Below are positions 25,709 to 40,000 of a stretch of DNA of 64,000 nucleotides, piece by piece (position 1 is the first letter of the stretch; each line of letters begins with the position of its first letter). The DNA lies in assembly GCA_000328365.1 (NCBI GenBank), contig KB294182.1:76267-140266 (forward strand), read 5' to 3'. The notes under the pieces are model-generated. The model made no database searches and was not told where the DNA came from. It worked only from the letters and a program-made list of their open reading frames with translations. This stretch comes from Capitella teleta. Lineage: Eukaryota > Annelida > Polychaeta > Capitellidae. Both the position numbers and the translations under genes were made by a program.

Positions 25709-27205
25709 TCATAGCTTGGCCGGCGGGAGGTTGCCTGTCGCTGTACCATCATTAGTAGGAGTTTCACCATTGCCAAGCTTCACAATGGTTTGTCCTTGGC
25801 TGTGGTACCTGACCACGGTATCAACGGGTGGTCGGATGCAGTCCCGCAACGTTCCTGCTGTGCCAACCCCGTACTGCTCGGCGTAACTTTCCGATCGCAG
25901 GCGGCGGTTGATGCCGAGACAGCGACACAGCAGTATCTCCTTAAACGGGGTACGGAAGTCTCTATTGAAGCGAGCATAAATGATGGGGTTGAGGAAGGAG
26001 TTGGCATATCCGAGCCACAGGAAGAGGCTACTCAACCAGTCTGGGACATGGTAGCAGACCGGCTTGATAACAGCCAAGATGAAGAACGGAAGCCAGCACG
26101 CCGTGAAAGCGCCCATGATTACACCAAGCGTCTTTGTCGCCTTGCGTTCTTTCGACGAAGAGATACGGTTCAGACGCGACTTTTTGTGAAAGGCAGCAAA
26201 GTACTTATGTTCCTTTTTGGGGATCATACTCTGTGTACTATCATCCCGCTGCTTGCGAATGGCGCCGTTCGGGAAGTTGTGGTTTTCTTCGTCCACTCGA
26301 TGGTCGAACGACGACACGTGTGAGTCCTTACGCATGGGTGTGCTACCCCCCGAGGTGTAAACGCCCCCACTACAATCGCCCGCCGGCTTTGACTTGGCCT
26401 CAGCCTGAGCAATCCTAGAGGACACCATATAGATTCTATAGTAAATCACTATCATCACAGTCAGAGGGAAATAGAAGGCACCGATCGTTGCATAGAACTG
26501 GTAGCCCATGTCTTGTGACACTGAGCAGTATCCGCTAGAGGAGTCCGTCTTCCAGCCCAGCAAAGGAGGAATACTGATGAGAGCGGATCCGAGCCACACT
26601 GCGACGATCATGAGAGCCATGCGGGAGGGCGTGCGCTTCATGGCGTATTGAAACGGCCGAGTGATGACGAAGTATCGGTCCACGCTGATCATGCATAGAT
26701 TCAGGATAGAAGCTGTGCAAAGCAGCACGTCTAATGAAGTCCATGCATCGCAGAATGTCTTACCAAGCACCCAGCGACCCATGACCTCCTGCGACACTGC
26801 GAATGGCATAACGAGCAGCGCGACAAGAAGGTCACTCACAGCCAACGACACGATCAGCAAGTTGGACGGAGTGCGCAACTTCTTGACAATGCTGACGGCG
26901 ATACAGACGAGGATGTTACCGATTATGGTACCGAAGATAATGATCGAACAGGCGACGGTGATCAACACAATTTGCCAGATTGGGTACGCAAAACCGCGCA
27001 TCACTTCTTCAGGTGGAGTTGTACTGAAGTTAGCAGATTCATTGGCGTCGACGCTGGCCGTAGTACCCTCCGAAAGAAACGGCTGGGTGATGGCCACGAA
27101 CACAGCGGCTGAGGCCGACGAGTTAGCCAGCGGCAGAGCGACGTACTCGCCGGCCAGAGACGAGGGCGCGGAAGCAGCCCCCGTGTGATTGGCAACAACA
27201 CTCAT
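25709..27205 (-). CDS. HTR7: 5-HT7-like serotonin receptor (class A GPCR), intronless
   Basis: A 498-aa seven-transmembrane amine receptor of the plasma membrane; vertebrate 5-HT7 couples to Gs and raises cAMP. The N terminus has N-glycosylation sites (N6, N28, N55, N59). Landmarks: GN at 96-97 (TM1), SLAVSDLL with D125 (TM2), C152 and amine-binding D159 in TSLDVLLCTASI (TM3), DRY 176-178, W204 (TM4), C227 (disulfide partner), T240/A243/P247 (TM5), CWLPFF 370-375 (TM6), W397, Y400 and NPIIY 406-410 (TM7), then C427/C429 for palmitoylation. T5.43 with A5.46 is the serotonin-receptor pattern, not the TM5 serines of catecholamine receptors. VKKLRTPSN, SQDMGYQFYATIGAFY and LWLGYAN favour 5-HT7 over 5-HT1. 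The third loop is about 100 residues. The whole frame is one exon. Subtype is less certain than class. Confidence 0.92.
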   Translation of the reverse strand: MSVVANHTGAASAPSSLAGEYVALPLANSSASAAVFVAITQPFLSEGTTASVDANESANFSTTPPEEVMRGFAYPIWQIVLITVACSIIIFGTIIGNILVCIAVSIVKKLRTPSNLLIVSLAVSDLLVALLVMPFAVSQEVMGRWVLGKTFCDAWTSLDVLLCTASILNLCMISVDRYFVITRPFQYAMKRTPSRMALMIVAVWLGSALISIPPLLGWKTDSSSGYCSVSQDMGYQFYATIGAFYFPLTVMIVIYYRIYMVSSRIAQAEAKSKPAGDCSGGVYTSGGSTPMRKDSHVSSFDHRVDEENHNFPNGAIRKQRDDSTQSMIPKKEHKYFAAFHKKSRLNRISSSKERKATKTLGVIMGAFTACWLPFFILAVIKPVCYHVPDWLSSLFLWLGYANSFLNPIIYARFNRDFRTPFKEILLCRCLGINRRLRSESYAEQYGVGTAGTLRDCIRPPVDTVVRYHSQGQTIVKLGNGETPTNDGTATGNLPPAKL

Positions 27206-28000
27206 CGCTCAATCAATCCATGCGGTGACAAACGCCGTCGGCGGTGCTAACGACCGACCGCCGCGATGCAACTCTTTGCGAGGGGCGCCGCCTTGTGTCG
27301 ACGAAGATGACGACTCCGAATGAAGCGATCAATGACAGATGCGAGAATGAATCTTGCAGCAAATCCAATCGATCTACGGGTGTCTTTTATCTCGCCAAAG
27401 CTCTCCTGGTGGCAGCAGCAGCAGCCACAGTGGATGAATGGAGAATTCGTATTCCAAGTTTCGTGCTTGCTTGCGGGTCTATTGAAATCCGGCAAATGTC
27501 CTTAGCACATCGGCTTCCTTTGCACAACACATGCTCACGGAATTCTTTTTTCTCTCTTATTGAATTATGCTCCAACTTCTTGGCGCATTCCACTGGCCCG
27601 TTGCAGCGTCTCAACCGAAAGAGCGGCGAGCACTGAGGAGCAACGTGAAATGAGCGCGGAACAGCCGGCGAGCGAGAAGAAGCAGAGGCAGCAGGCCTCA
27701 GGTCGTGGCACGAGCTCCGTCAGGTGAAGGGAAGGCGAAGATCCCTGAGGAAGAACGAAGAGGGAAAAAATAAGCAGTCATATAGAAGTGATTGATAGTC
27801 GGGCGCTGCTTGCGAGCGGCAACAGAAGCGCCGGTCGGTTCTTTCGGCCAAGTTATTAAAATCACGCGGCTCAAACTACACTAGCAATGACCAAGTGGAT
27901 TTTCGGTTTAGGGGGCCGGATGAATCTCTATTGAGTAACATCTGCAGTGCGTGCCGCTCCGAGTGACGCACACCAAAATCCGTTTCTGCGATCCTGGTGC
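27206..28000 (-). promoter_or_regulatory. GC-richer 5' flank / 5' UTR of the 5-HT7-like gene
   Basis: Sequence upstream of the receptor start is visibly richer in G, C and CpG than the rest of the window and includes a short CAG run at 27415-27428. It fits a TATA-less promoter and leader, but no start site or core motif is clear. Frames read here on both strands are by-products of base composition. Confidence 0.35.
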
Positions 28001-31000
28001 TTGATCCTCTGTCATAAAACGATTACCGCAAAGCCCTGTCGGAGTATTTATTCATGAGCTTCTGTCGAATCACGATCTCATTTACATACATGATTAGAGC
28101 GCCGAATCAAGCACATATCCATACATACAAGCTATTGTGCAACCCAGACCATAAGATGCCATGAATGTCAATTATGTTGCCAATCAGTTCTCCACTCGCT
28201 GGTGTTCCTGCAGTGCACCTAGAGCGTAACAATGCTCCCAAGCATTATGGCAAAACTATACAACTTCCATTGCTTATGATAACCACCGGATTTAGGAGAT
28301 TTCCTGTATAACCAGAGCGATTTTGATTGAACAGTGTACAGGCATGCGCATAGAGTCAACAGGAAGTATATGTTTTAGCTTCAAACCCCCTAAAGCAGTC
28401 GACCAAAGGTACACGACGGAGTGCGCGAGTGTAAAACTGTATACATAATAACACGCCTTTGCAATCTTATTGTTGGCAAGCGCTGAAAGTTCCGATGAGG
28501 CTAAAAGATGGTTCAGCTTTTCTTACAAGGACGAACAAAGCTTCTCCTCCCAATTCATTACTTATACACGCGGTGCACAGAAGGTAAGATAAAAAAGAAC
28601 CTTAGGTTTAGGGCGAGCGGTATGAGATTGGTCGAATGCTTTTTACCTGGTTCTCTGAGACAGCGGCAGCTGTCAGCGCGAATCAAACTGCTATAGGTAA
28701 CATTCTTCCGATGTCACAGAAGCAGGCACTCCTTGCTGCACGTCGTCTTTCGCTTCTGCTATATTGCAACCAAGAGTCGGCTGATTGTTTTTCGCTTCGT
28801 TTGAAGATCCAGGACAACTCTGGCGATTGGAAAACGTACACACGAGTCCCGAGTAGAAGAAGAAGCAGCCCTCTCACGCACGGATTTCAACTATTCACTG
28901 TAAACAAAACAAGCGATATTAGCGATATGATGCACATAGAACTGAGGGCATATTAGCACATGTTGTAAATGGCGGATAAAAAGTCAAGCAAGTCTGCAAT
29001 GTTAATTTAAATGATTTATGAGCCAGCAATAATAATTATGTGTACACATAGCGCGACTCGCATGGTCAGCCTATACCACTCAAGGGCGAAACCGAGAAAT
29101 ACCAAGGCGACTCTGTGATTTGTACCTTTTACAGGAAACATTGCTTCGCATATCAAACATTCCACTCAGACAATTTTTTTTTCTATAATATGTGTAAAGT
29201 GAATCCCAAAATGTTGACTTTTATAGCTGACTAAAAATAGCGGCAATTCAGTGTATGATAATAGTTCTATGCTCTGATGCTCGCTTATACTGCGATGCGT
29301 AAATTGTAAAAAGAAAAATATAGGTTCACATGCCTTTTTTTACTACAAACATTCAGAGAAAACAAATCTAGAATTAATAGCAATCAGCTTCATTATATCT
29401 TGATGCATTAACCCACAATCGGGTCAAGCTTTTTTGACCCGACGAGTGCAGTATTTTGTAAATATGGTTACCCGAAGGACCGGAAATGCACTACGCACTA
29501 GGCCCCTGCTATATTCTCAATAAATTGATGTGAGTGTGCCGGTGCATTCATACGCTGCTCTCAACACACAGCAGTACATCTGATTTGCCCGAAGCGACTG
29601 GGCTCTAATTTGCCCTCTTTGGGATAATTGGGCCTCGCAAAAAAAGAAAAATTCCACGGCACAATCTCTTCATTCAGAAGTCTGTGCTTCGCCAATTAAA
29701 ATGGGTGCTCTATGGCCAAGAGCTATAGCTGCGCGTGTTTTATCATGAGCTGACATTAGGCTGAGCTCTATTATTGATACAGATTTAGAACCATGGACAG
29801 ATGCTTATAATTTGAAGAAAACAGCAGAGAAGAACAAAGGAGGGGGTGCCCTCTTCCAAGTCCCTAACCCAAAAGCTCGAAACACAGAGAATAAAAGAAT
29901 ATGCAATAATACCACGATTAGGTTGTAATTTCTGCACGCAGAATAAAACAACAATTAAAAGCACCTGTTGCTCCTCACAAGAGGATGATCTACATGAATG
30001 TTTATGCATTCGTTTATTACGTGTAGTGCCATTTCAACGATGCACAGCGTTTGTGTCAAGCCGTTAATCGTCAACATATACCAGTACAGTTTAGCGTAGC
30101 GCGAGGTGCGTCGGTGTATGTCACTAAATGTGGAATTCTTATCATAACATTGACAGGCGAAGCGGTGTTGCAACTCGCAGCACTTAGTTTCTGGTATCCA
30201 CCGCAGTGAAACACTGATACAGATGGGTGTACCGAAGCGAAGTGAGCACTTGACGAAGGGGGTTTTATCCCTAAGTGTGTGAAGTGCGCCTGCAATGTAT
30301 CTTAAAGCAATTCTGCTGAGGGTGCCTTCTTCGCCTTCCTTCCAGCCATTCTGCGGTACATATATGATCAATGATATATTATGCAACGGATGACTTCATA
30401 AAGTACGATTCAAATAAAATCTCGCAGTAAACTTGCGCAACAGCTGCAATGAAAGAAGATGAACATCTCTGTGAGACGCGTAAACACGATTTATCAGACA
30501 AACATAAACACTGACCAATATCCCAATTCACGGAAGAAACTCGACGAAACAAAATGACTATAACTTTGGGTCAGATGTGGAGAGTGAATGCAGATAGGCT
30601 AATTTGGTTCCGGTGATTCTGTTTGCAATGCATAGATTATATTTTGTGTTCCGGATGGCAGATCCGTGTTTTGATAATTTTCTGTTGATTATGTTATCAT
30701 GTGATCATAAAAGAATTATTTACTTTCACGGATACGGATAAATAACGTAATAAAGTATACCATAGAAATGAACCACATCGAGCTATAATGCGGTTTACTT
30801 GTCAAAATTCGCAAATGTCTCAACCCCTAGGAGATAACATCAGGAGGTATTCATTGAGATCAGAAATGATTCATAGAACATATAACCATCATACTCAATG
30901 AAAAATATTGATCCTATAACTCCCATAACATTGATGATACCAATAATTCTGACATTTAATAAGCGCTTTATATTTCTTGATTGAATATGTTCTTTTTATA

Positions 31001-34000
31001 CCCGAGAAAACAATAATACAATGTACCACCGGAACCCAATTGTTCACGCCAAAGCAAACTATCTTCAAACATCTACCCGTACCGACTTTCTCATGCCCCA
31101 GGCTCGAGTTTTATTGTGTGAATTGCGCCCAGGAAAAAGCCCAAGCACCGGGTGCTGAAACTGCGCCTCCCAATCTTGAAGTCTATCAGAGCCCTATTCT
31201 TTCCCAGTTTTTGTTGTTGTTGTTCCCTTCGTGTGTACGGGGTCTACCTGTCGATTGAAGAGACCCGCTTATCTTGATATCTCTCATATATAAGTGTACA
31301 CTGTTCACATAGATTCATCAAATTGGCCCACTGGGAACTCCTGATCTTTCCCATACTCCGTACGTAAATATATCTCTTTTTACGAGAGAAAAGATCGTGC
31401 CAGCAAGAATAGAAAGACAGGATACCTAGAGTGTGAAAAGTTATTTGCTCCAAAGTATTTTGAATGGTTTATTGAGTGGAGTACAGTCGTGTATACGCGA
31501 TCAAAATTATCGCTTTGATATCTCCCCCATTCCTTCAATCGCAGCTGTATTAGCTACAGTGCCGCTTTGGTTCTGCGAACCATATGGTCACACGACCTTG
31601 ACTAGTTGAAGGTGAACTTATTTGGGTCAACAAAGTACAATGGTCACCGGTTATAGTGAAGGGTGAAGGGTGAGTATACTGGAGTATTCACGGCAATTCG
31701 ATAAAATCACAAACACGAACCTCAGGACAGAAATTTCCAGGAAATGAAAGCGCACAGAAACACTGATAATTTATATAGATAGGTTACCTTGGCTTAAGGT
31801 CACCACAGTATAACCTTATTATAAGGAAACACCACACACAAAAGAGGAACTAGATCGAGCCCAGGAGCACTTGGTATATGGCGCTCAGGTTAGTTCTCGA
31901 CTGGAACACGATCTTCTGTTCCTGTCTGTAACTTCGGCTCAGGGTGTACGCGGTGAGCAGGGCAGATTACGGCCGCATTTCCCGTAGGCTTTGTGTGTGA
32001 GCGCCCTGTTTATAATTCAGAAATAGAGCAAAAGGTTTGCACACGTGTGGCGCGTGCTTAGACGGAGCCATGGCCAGGTAGTTTGGGTGTACTCACAGGG
32101 GCACAGAACTAGCGAAAACGATCGCGCATTTGCTTTCTTTGTACAGCGAGGAAGCGAGGTGTGATCGGCCAATGTGCTAACAAACAACAATGGCAAATTA
32201 TTCCACAAGCTCAGCACACACTGACACACATCAACTGATGCTATTTAAAGCATACATGCACTCATGCATTTTGCATGTGGTGCGGGATATCGCTTACCAC
32301 ATTTAATTTTTTTCCACTCCCTTCCTTCTCGATCTACACCGTGCGTTGCAATGATTCAATTTGAAAGTTCGCGGTCAGACAGAAAAAAAACCCCTCTGAT
32401 CTAAATCACAGGTAAAATTTTAACCACAAATGAATACCTACTTTATATTACAGTGCAAAATTCCACCGTCAGAGTAAAGACGACCAAGCAATGATCCATG
32501 CAGCTGAGAGTGGACACGTTCATCATTATAATTAGATGCATAACCTGACCACCGGCCTCAGTGATGAGTGGCTTTTATTGCTCATCAGCCCGTAAAGTTG
32601 TAAACCAGGAACAGTGAATTACTCACCACGTCAAGAGCCAGCGACAGCAATTATCCCTCTATCCAGACTAATCACAATCCAATTGAGCGTTTCGCGTGCC
32701 GCCTCCGTGTCCTAACCATGCATGTCGCCACACAGCACGTGATGCCGTCTTTAGAACACAGCATACGGGCTTCTCAGCTGTCGGCGACTCACCATGGACG
32801 TGGTCATTCCATTGGTCAACGGGCTCGTTAACAGGTGAACATTCTTATGATTAAAAAAAAAAAAAAAGAGAGCACCAGATCGATAATTGATAGCAACCAT
32901 CATGATCTGCATTTACAAAAAGCAAGGGTCGCAAATTAACCATCACGTAAAAATATGACTTTCAGTTTTTTTCGTGGTATCAATTACTAGATCATTTTGG
33001 ACCTTATTTATCGATATTATTTTCTAGAGAAGCCGGAACACCCAGAAAGAAAAAAAGAAGAGAGAAATAGAGCAATAGAGAGAAAAAACTGCTCCATATG
33101 TATAGTCAATAATAAAATCAATGTATGGGCAACTTGAGTGTATCCATAATTATATTCACAATGGGCATCAATGACCTGGCATGGCTTTCTACATAAGGCG
33201 CCCATATCTTTATGGGTTTATATGAATATTGGAATATCGCGAGGTCACGCCTTGCTTATGGTGGTAGCTCTGGCTTCATTAGAGAGCTTTGGGAGGGGAA
33301 AGAGAGGTAACATCTCCGTCGGTGATATTGGGCCCCATAACCAAGGCTACCCCCATTACCAATTAATAGTGGAAGTAATACAATTTCTAGTGAGCACAAA
33401 AGACTGAAAAGACTGCATTGTATTGGAAATTTTTATGGACAGGACACAACACCTGCCGATGTGCTAATAGTCAGCCGAGGCTCACACGGAATGATGAAAA
33501 CACCAAGCGGTTTAAATTGCATGGAAGAGCCCTGAATTGAGCACAGGTAAGGGGTGATTAGTGACCTACATCTAAACGAGAAGAGAGATCCTGCATTTGT
33601 TAAGGATAGACTGCTCACCTGTGAATTATGATGCAATCCAGGTATCTGGTGTGGAGATTTTGGCAAGAATTTCGTTAACCCAAGATGACCGCAGCAGCGC
33701 GGCTCCGTGTAATCACCTCTAATATCGTTAGCATAGCCTTGCTACCTAATGCTATTTATAGGCACGCGCCTTAAATATACACCGAAGGCTTCTTTTTTAG
33801 CTCTGTGTCAGAAGAGCCCCGGGTGCGATAGTAAAAGGGAGGAGTATTTGTGGTTCAATGAGTAGTGTTAAGGAAATGTCCCTGGAGCTGAAGTTTCGCA
33901 CCTCCAATGAGCAGACTGCACCTATTGATTTGAACCCCTCCCCCCACAACGTACAATCACAGTTTTAGCCCTGAGTGGAAGTAGGAAGAGAGGGTTAGTG

Positions 34001-37000
34001 GTTCTAGCAGCGTTGAATTAGGGTTTTGTGTGCAACTAATTGGATTAAGGACATCTAGAGTCATTGATTTGACACCATTGGCCGGCATACACTGAGGAGG
34101 AGTCTGACGTTGCGCGGGGAGGTCAGCTACTATGCAATTGACCTCCAGATCGAGATATGCTTATAGTATAGACCGAGGAACCACTGGATTGAACCATACG
34201 TGGTATAATCATGGAAGGGACAAAACGCAATTGGGAATCTCTGGGGGGAAGTAGTCGAGGCTTTTGTGCTGAGCCATTGTGACGCTAAATAAAAGACGGA
34301 TCAGTGTCAAATGACAATAACATAAGAAACAGGTAGGAGCGTGGAGAATGGTAAAACTGGGGCACTACACGGAGGGAAAACCTTGTGTGAAGGTTACTAC
34401 ATTACTTGTGCAGATCTACATATAAGGCGGCGGAACCACACACTGGTATATTTTTATGTGGTTAGCAGCTGTATTGTCAACCATATAATTATTGTCAAAA
34501 AGGCCATACATCGTAGATCATATCCCCTATCACCATGGGATCACATGCAACCAATGAGATGCATTTTAGGTTGCAGTAGGCACGTCCTCTGCCATTGATA
34601 CTACTGTATGCAACACAATGGTTCATTTCCCTAAAATGGACAAAAACCGGGTCGTGCGGTTGTGGGGAGTCATTGGCTCAAACAAAATCACGTTTGTTTG
34701 CCTGAAACACTCGACTGGGTTTTTAAGGCAGCTTCCAGGAGCTGAAGTTTTTGTCAAATTTGAGAGAAGGAAATGGTGGAGCCTGGAGCAGCAGGCATAG
34801 CAAGGGAGAATTAGCAGATCAATAGTAGCCATAGGCGGTGATTGTGGCTGCTGATGGCTGGTGATTGAATCTGGCCCACAAGGAGATCGCGAGCTTATAA
34901 CAAGAGCTTTGATATTCGCAATAGGCTTGTCTTGATCCGGCGAAGTCCACGGGACTATTATAATTTATAAATATAGGCCCCCAGATGTCAAGCGGCGATA
35001 ATCCTATCTGAGTTTATCAACCGCACAGTGAATAACCGATCGGCCATCGCCTGCAAGACAGGCCTGCAAGTCGCTTTCGTGTACACGACTGTCGAAGGGC
35101 ACTAAATGAACTTAGCCAATCTGCCCCCTTCACAGGCAGAGCATGATTTCCTCTCACTAAGGCAGCCTGCCTTCACTGAGCCCCTAACCCGATTTGAAGG
35201 GGGACGAGCAGATAGGTGTGGGCAACCAACGCTACGACAAATCCACAAAAACGAAATAAGCCGCAATGGTAAAGTACAAGCAAGGGTTTACTAAGCTGAG
35301 AGAATTGGCTAAGATCTCTGCCAGATTACGCATCCACATCTGTGGTTTGGTGGAAAAGTGAAACAGAAGCCCCACCGTATACTCAAGGTCTGTATCAGCC
35401 ATACATTATCAAACAAAAAGTACACCGATTACGCCAATGAGCTAATTAAATAGCCGCCGAACATATTGGGCCAGCAATTAGTTAGATGGAGATCTTTGTG
35501 GAAACAGATCTCAGTGCATGTATATGCTCAGTAGGATACACAGGGTGACTGCGGGGCAGTGGATCATTTGGATTGCGGATTGCGGTGAATGCTAATGTCA
35601 CCTGTATAATGAAGGATTAGAGTTGCATCGAGCAATAATCTCTTGTGATTGGCCTGATCCAGCGAGAATGCAATCTCTGATCAAGCGGTCTGGGTGTGCA
35701 ACCAACAGTTGCTTCCATCGGCATCTACACACGTTGCAAGACTCCCCACAATTACATAATTACTCGTGTATATTGCTAAACAGGACCTACCCAATTTGGT
35801 GGCCAGCTGTTCCAGTTACTGGACTAAGTCTGGAACAATTGGTCAGAATAAAAACCAGGATTCCGTGGAAATATTGAAGAACTGGTCGTTTTGCATGGGT
35901 GGTCCTATACACTCTCCATGGTGTGACTGACCGACGCCTAATCACAAGCGAAACACGCAGGATTGAGGTGACGCTCGGCTCTACATGGGGTGTTATAATT
36001 ATACCCCAACAAATACAGCTAAAGCCCCCCGTTTCCAATTCTCCATAGAGCTAATACGCAATGTTTGAGCATTCAATGATGGCGATCGTTTGGGGTGAAT
36101 TGATCCCCCACGGGTGAAGGCAGCAATCTTCCTCGGTGTAAGTGAACGGCATCATATTCACGAATACGATTGTCCCGGTGGCCAAGGCGAATGCATGTTG
36201 ACCTCATAATAACCAGCTGCCAATTAACCCGTCTCGGACAATCAATATAACATGGACATGATGGTGATGACGATGATGATACGAGTGCAATACCCAGCGG
36301 ATCCGTACGTTAAACGGAATCCATCTACTGGCCTATTACGCAGACCACGCTTGGATTGGCAATGCCATAAGACTCAAGCACAAAGCGCTTGTGGTCAAGT
36401 GCGGCTGGCCATCCTTACAGGCTCCAGCGATTACCCAGGGGTCGTGTTCCCTAGATCCCTCACCACTCATTAAAGCAAAACGAGCTATATTAGAGGACTG
36501 CATACAACGCAGCCACATAGTCGTATTCAAAAGCCCCAATCGACCGAGGGTGTAACATCAAAATGCCAATATCTGGCAGCAACATCCAGGTCAACCGATT
36601 ATTTCATTAGATTCCGCCTGAGAGATTAGAGCATGTCGGCGCACCTGGAGTCAAGCAAGTCGCGCATAAGAACTGATGTTTTTTTCACGGACTTGAAAGG
36701 ATTCCGAAAGTTGCAGCATGCATAATGAATGAGCATATTTGGAGCTAGGGATTTTATCCGATCATATATATTCATATCATGAGTAATACGAAAACTGGAG
36801 AAATAGAGATTGAGCGGGAGAGAGAGAGAAGAGAGAGAGTCGGAATGGAAATTGCTGTGTGGTGATGCCACGCTCACCCATTAGAGTGCTTCACGTCTAA
36901 CTCATTAACGGTTGGTAGTGAGCGGCTTTACCTGCGTATCCCTTCAAGTTACTGTTGTACAATACTCGTGGCCATCATTGTACACACATCTGACCCCAAG

Positions 37001-40000
37001 CACGCTATCTGTCGCTTTGATCGTCAGGAGAGAGAGAGAGGAGTTTTAGGAACGCCATGCTAATCTACGTGTGCACACGTCCTGCAAGTAGGCTACGTTT
37101 TATGCCGACGGCTGGTTAAATCGCGTTCATTATATTTGCAGGATAACAACACGCAGAGTTTTAGTCTAATGACAGGTAACCTGAACCACGCACAGCAACA
37201 GGGAATGTTAACCAATACGGCGAATACCCTCCGTGTCTGTAGGTGCTTGGTATTTGGGGGAAACACATTACGATCAGTGCAGAAGTTACCCCAACACAAA
37301 TGTAAGCTCTTTGTCGAATCTCATAGTACGTGAAATAAAAATCTGCCGCATAAATGGAAGGCAGCCTGTGGAGGCGAGGGGATGGCGGGTGAGGTCCTTT
37401 GTCGCCTCCCAGTAGTTCCCCAGACAAGGACTTTCTTCAATTATGAGTCGCACGAAGTCTCTCTTTCACTAGTAACGCTGTTGTATACAGGGTGGTCCAA
37501 TCAAAGAGCATGTACATCGCTAGCCACGAGTGCAGCTGCTTGAATGGAACAACTGAATGATAGTGTTGTTATGCTGACATTCATGCATTGTTGGATTACT
37601 TATTGGTACAAATATAGCCTCAACACTGTCAGGCTACCATCAAAGTGATTACTGAAATAGGACAAACAAATTGACCTGGTGACCGATAGTAATCACAAAA
37701 AAGAAAGCAAGCGGCGAATTGAAGTACAGCTTGGTTCACAATCAGAAATGAGGCCATCGAAGTCGTTACGGGAAGGGCAAGTTAGGACAGTAGAGCAACA
37801 GAAGTGATTTTCAAGAAGCAGGGAGCGGGTCAGTGGAGGGAGGCAGAAGCAGTGTTGATGGATCTTTTACTCAAAAGAATAGCAGTGATAAATATATTTA
37901 TATACCTTACTCATCCTTTCTGCATCGTAGTAGTCATCGCTGTGTTGCTTACATCTTCAAAAAGATTACGTAACTCATCAGAGAGCAACTTTCCAGTATC
38001 TACTTTCATCGAACATCCTGCCAATGGATTATGTTATCGAATGAACAGGTATACATGGTTTACATGTATAGCAAATAGAGGGGCCTTCACCCATTGTGAC
38101 GATTCCACACTCAAAAACCCTCAAGGTGTGCTGCCACAGTGCCAGAGCGGTGTTGATGCAAGAGTCTTGTTTACGACGGACCTGTTTACAGCAAGCGCAG
38201 ACCAGCAGCGCATCAGTTTTGGGGCATCAATAACATCATTAAAGATGTGATGTATGGCCACGAAGGAATGCTGCGGATCTGAATTCGTGCATTACAGGAG
38301 CAGACAGAACCGTTGCTTAAAGGTATACACCACCCTCTCAGTATAGTAATTATAGCCCTATATATACATACAATTATACACACTCATTTTAAGTATAACA
38401 CTTTATTTTCAACTTTCGCAGTCAGAGGTAAGTGTTAGTACATGCGTGTTACCTGTGACCATTTCTTTGAGCTACCGAGTCCCGATTGGCTTACATTTAA
38501 TGTTTGGCTGTCATGTGATTATATCTAATTATCGTAGTCAAGCATGACCGTGAAAACCGCGAAAAATGCCCTCGTATGCGAAAATTTAGTGATCTACAGC
38601 ATGACCATCTCGATCAGGTAGAAATATCATAGCTGCTCGTCTTTCAACTTTTGCGGTGCGGCAGGGGAGGCTCCGTTGGGTATCGGAAGCACGTATCAAA
38701 ACAGACAAACGCCAAGAAGGAATCGAGAATTCCGATTCATAAGCAATGACTCTGATAAGAAACTTCATATTCGCTGAAATATCTTGTATGCATCTACAGG
38801 AAGTGTTCAATAATTGATAAATGCAATGATTCAATCAATAGTAATTGCGCCATATGCCCGCTGGCATTCTACCGCTGATCGCATCAGTAGTACATAAAGC
38901 TTCTTAGCACTGGGGCTGTTTTTCTCTACTTATTTTGTACGAGGCATACAACTGCATTGTTTTTGCTCAAAGCTGGATGGTGTAGAATCAAGTAGTATAG
39001 CAGCTGATTCATGTTTCATACAAACTTCTGTTATATCATGAGTTCAAGACAATAAAATGCCCGCGTTTTAGAGGAATGTCATATGATACTTAAGATTATC
39101 TGCAATCTGAGAACGCAACTGAGTCGAATCAGAGGCAGAATAAAAACTTAAGACTGCGACCAGCTGAGTAAATAATGTCGCACAACGGAACCACAACATT
39201 TGATAGAAGCCTCCCTAAGAGTTCAATGATCTATGGACTTACTGTGTAGACAGCGATCAACCCGGGAATTATGTCACGTGACCAAAGACTTAGTCCGATT
39301 ATACAACACGAGATGGAGCCGTGGTCTGTCGAGAGACGAATGAACGCGGAACGGACGTCGTCTGCTACTCATATGAGCGGCCTAATAGCGCACGCAGCTC
39401 CCCACTAGCCGCCGCCGCCGCCGCACAAGCCACACGGGGGAGACTGCGGGACCTCCATTGAGGGAAGAGGGACCATTGGGATTCCAGGTAAACCACGCAG
39501 AACTGAGGTAACATAGCGGTTCAATTGCTCTGGGGGCTGTGCCATTATTCAGGTCACTTAAGGTTTTGGTCGTAACTTTTTATTACAATTCACCCGGCGA
39601 AGCGTCCGTGCATACTCCAATGGCAATACCATAGACTCTTCGATAATCCTTATTCAATCTCCAAAGAAATTATGCAATTATTACCAAGAAATATTCTGTC
39701 TTGGAAATGGATGAACTATTTTTTTAAGCATGTAAATGATCGTAAATGGTATGGAAATTCAGAGACGTCGCATTGAACGTGGATCCACGTCTTCTGATTC
39801 GCAGCCTACCCAACTTTTCTTGCAGCAGTTTGCCGGGTTAAGAAGACATCTCATTCCTCTCATTTACACTTCAGTTTTTTTTTCTCAAGGTCATATAGTA
39901 TTAGAAAGGTCACATCGACGTGTTTTAGAAGTTGCTGAAGCCTACAAGGGGATCGTCTGTCTTCTATGATCTATTTATTACCTGAATATATGCCATCAAT

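Noticed and set aside
29955-30386. 143-codon minus-strand open frame
   Set aside because: No recognisable domain, repeated hydrophobic/Cys-His composition typical of random frames, no supporting signals.
37804-38250. 148-codon plus-strand open frame
   Set aside because: One hydrophobic stretch could pass for a membrane segment, but nothing else supports a gene.
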